A DNA stretch of 7,116 nt, taken from the NCBI GenBank assembly GCA_023433835.1, contig JAEYTW010000204.1, forward strand, positions 1 through 7,116, given 5' to 3'. Shown here in pieces: positions 6,724 to 7,116 of the stretch; positions within the stretch are counted from its first letter, which is position 1, and every line of letters starts with the position of its first letter. The position numbers and the translations under genes are program-made. The notes under the pieces were generated by a model, which ran no database searches, was not told where the DNA came from, and saw only the letters and a list, made by a program, of their open reading frames with translations. This DNA is from Pseudomonadota bacterium. GTDB taxonomy: Bacteria; Pseudomonadota; Alphaproteobacteria; Ferrovibrionales; Ferrovibrionaceae.

Positions 6724-6741
6724 GGCAGGATCCGCAAGGCA
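6718..6741. repeat. 10-bp direct repeat CCGCAAGGCA, two copies
   Basis: Copies at 6718-6727 and 6732-6741, 14 bp start to start. The first overlaps the predicted dapA -35 hexamer, so the pair could be an operator. With only two copies, chance duplication is equally possible. Confidence 0.35.
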
Positions 6742-6782
6742 AAATCGGCCTGGAACCTGCCTGTCGTTACTTGTAAGAAACT

Positions 6783-6790
6783 TTAACCAT
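6783..6790 (+). promoter_or_regulatory. TTAACCAT motif, possible CtrA-type site
   Basis: The exact 8-mer TTAACCAT lies about 97 nt before ATG 6887 in a short AT-rich patch (about 6766-6792) in the divergent promoter region. TTAACCAT is a known CtrA-associated motif in alphaproteobacteria. A full TTAA-N7-TTAA site is not present (the upstream half is GTAA at 6-nt spacing), so this is tentative. Confidence 0.25.
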
Positions 6791-6886
6791 AAGGCTCTAT
6801 GCTGCGTTCGGGGTTGCTATCGGGGGCGGCTGGACGGCACAATCCCCCAGCACATTCCACAGGATTCAGAGGGACTTCGCCGCGTC

Positions 6887-7116
6887 ATGGGGGCACAGAA
6901 GACCGTCGGCATTGCCGCCGCGATCGCCTTGTTGCTGACCGTAGACCCGGTCGCAGCCGCAACGCCGAAGGCAAAGACACCGCCCAAGGAGGCGCAGCCC
7001 GCCGCTGCGACGGTGCCGGTGCCCAAGCCGCGCCCGGCGGCGCCTAGCGTCGCGCGGTCCGCGCCCGCACCCGCCCGCACCGCCATCCAGATCGACGATG
7101 CCGCGCTCGACAGCGT
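6887..7116 (+). CDS. Secreted Ala/Pro-rich protein N-terminus, probably soluble lytic transglycosylase (3'-truncated)
   Basis: ATG at 6887 opens a frame still open at the window end (76 codons). Residues 1-25 form a Sec signal peptide: short basic start (MGAQK), hydrophobic core (VGIAAAIALLLTV), and an AAA-type cleavage site at about 25. A Pro/Ala/Lys-rich linker follows (about 26-66), then TAIQIDDAALDS, which looks like the start of a folded region. GAGGGA at 6869-6874 is a possible ribosome site, though 12 nt away is rather long. No catalytic domain is inside the window. The identity is inferred from gene order: in many alphaproteobacteria a soluble lytic murein transglycosylase gene sits divergent to dapA-smpB. 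Export is well supported; the enzyme name is a context guess and another periplasmic protein is possible. Confidence 0.6.
   Translation, partial: MGAQKTVGIAAAIALLLTVDPVAAATPKAKTPPKEAQPAAATVPVPKPRPAAPSVARSAPAPARTAIQIDDAALDS

Larger units (their letters stand above)
6651..6886. other. Divergent intergenic region between dapA and the exported-protein gene
   Basis: This 236-nt region separates two genes read away from each other and must hold both promoters. It contains the candidate dapA promoter, the direct repeat and the TTAACCAT motif. No riboswitch-like structure, including a lysine riboswitch, was recognised; the short predicted dapA leader leaves no room for one. I could not define the plus-strand -10/-35 pair. 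Confidence 0.6.

Noticed and set aside
6651..6737. Upstream extension of DapA by 29 residues
   Set aside because: The family fold begins at MFKGSFVALITPF. The extension has no similarity and would cover the predicted promoter and leader.
6799..7047. Plus-strand 82-codon frame starting before the exported-protein gene
   Set aside because: It is Arg/Gly-rich and out of frame with the ORF carrying a clear signal peptide from 6887; a GC-rich shadow.

Overview
The window reads as ordinary chromosomal DNA of a GC-rich alphaproteobacterium, probably Rhodospirillales-like. The evidence is uniformly high GC with strong GC3 bias, an alphaproteobacterial-type [4Fe-4S] family 5 uracil-DNA glycosylase, a PAS_7-type histidine kinase, and the dapA-smpB pair lying opposite an exported-protein gene. 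The taxon is inferred from gene style only. I see no tRNA, rRNA, insertion sequence, CRISPR array or phage gene.

Layout. (1) Positions 1-566, plus strand: the 3' part of a family 5 uracil-DNA glycosylase gene. (2) Positions 4277-567, minus strand: a two-gene signalling unit, a transmembrane methyl-accepting chemotaxis protein followed 63 nt later by a soluble PAS-PAS histidine kinase. The kinase stop codon abuts the glycosylase stop codon with no base between them. (3) Positions 4278-4575: an intergenic region with an AT-rich island (promoter side of the chemoreceptor), a possible 29-codon plus-strand ORF and a bulged inverted repeat. (4) Positions 6650-4576, minus strand: a tight operon dapA - smpB - sulfite-oxidase-like molybdopterin oxidoreductase. 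The first pair overlaps by GTGA and the second is 6 nt apart. (5) Positions 6651-6886: a divergent promoter region with a plausible sigma-70 promoter for dapA, a 10-bp direct repeat and a TTAACCAT motif. (6) From 6887, plus strand: the first 76 codons of a secreted protein, by context probably a soluble lytic transglycosylase.

How the genes fit. DapA commits aspartate semialdehyde to lysine and diaminopimelate, hence to peptidoglycan. The divergent gene may encode a peptidoglycan-cleaving enzyme, which would make the 6651-6886 region a cell-wall-related control point. SmpB serves ribosome rescue with tmRNA. The small molybdoenzyme downstream has no known role in that pathway. The chemoreceptor and kinase form a sensory pair with no response regulator in view.

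I did not find a clearly new system. The least explained items are the molybdoenzyme in the smpB operon, the lysine-rich tail on DapA, the long charged stalk of the chemoreceptor, and the orphan kinase behind it.
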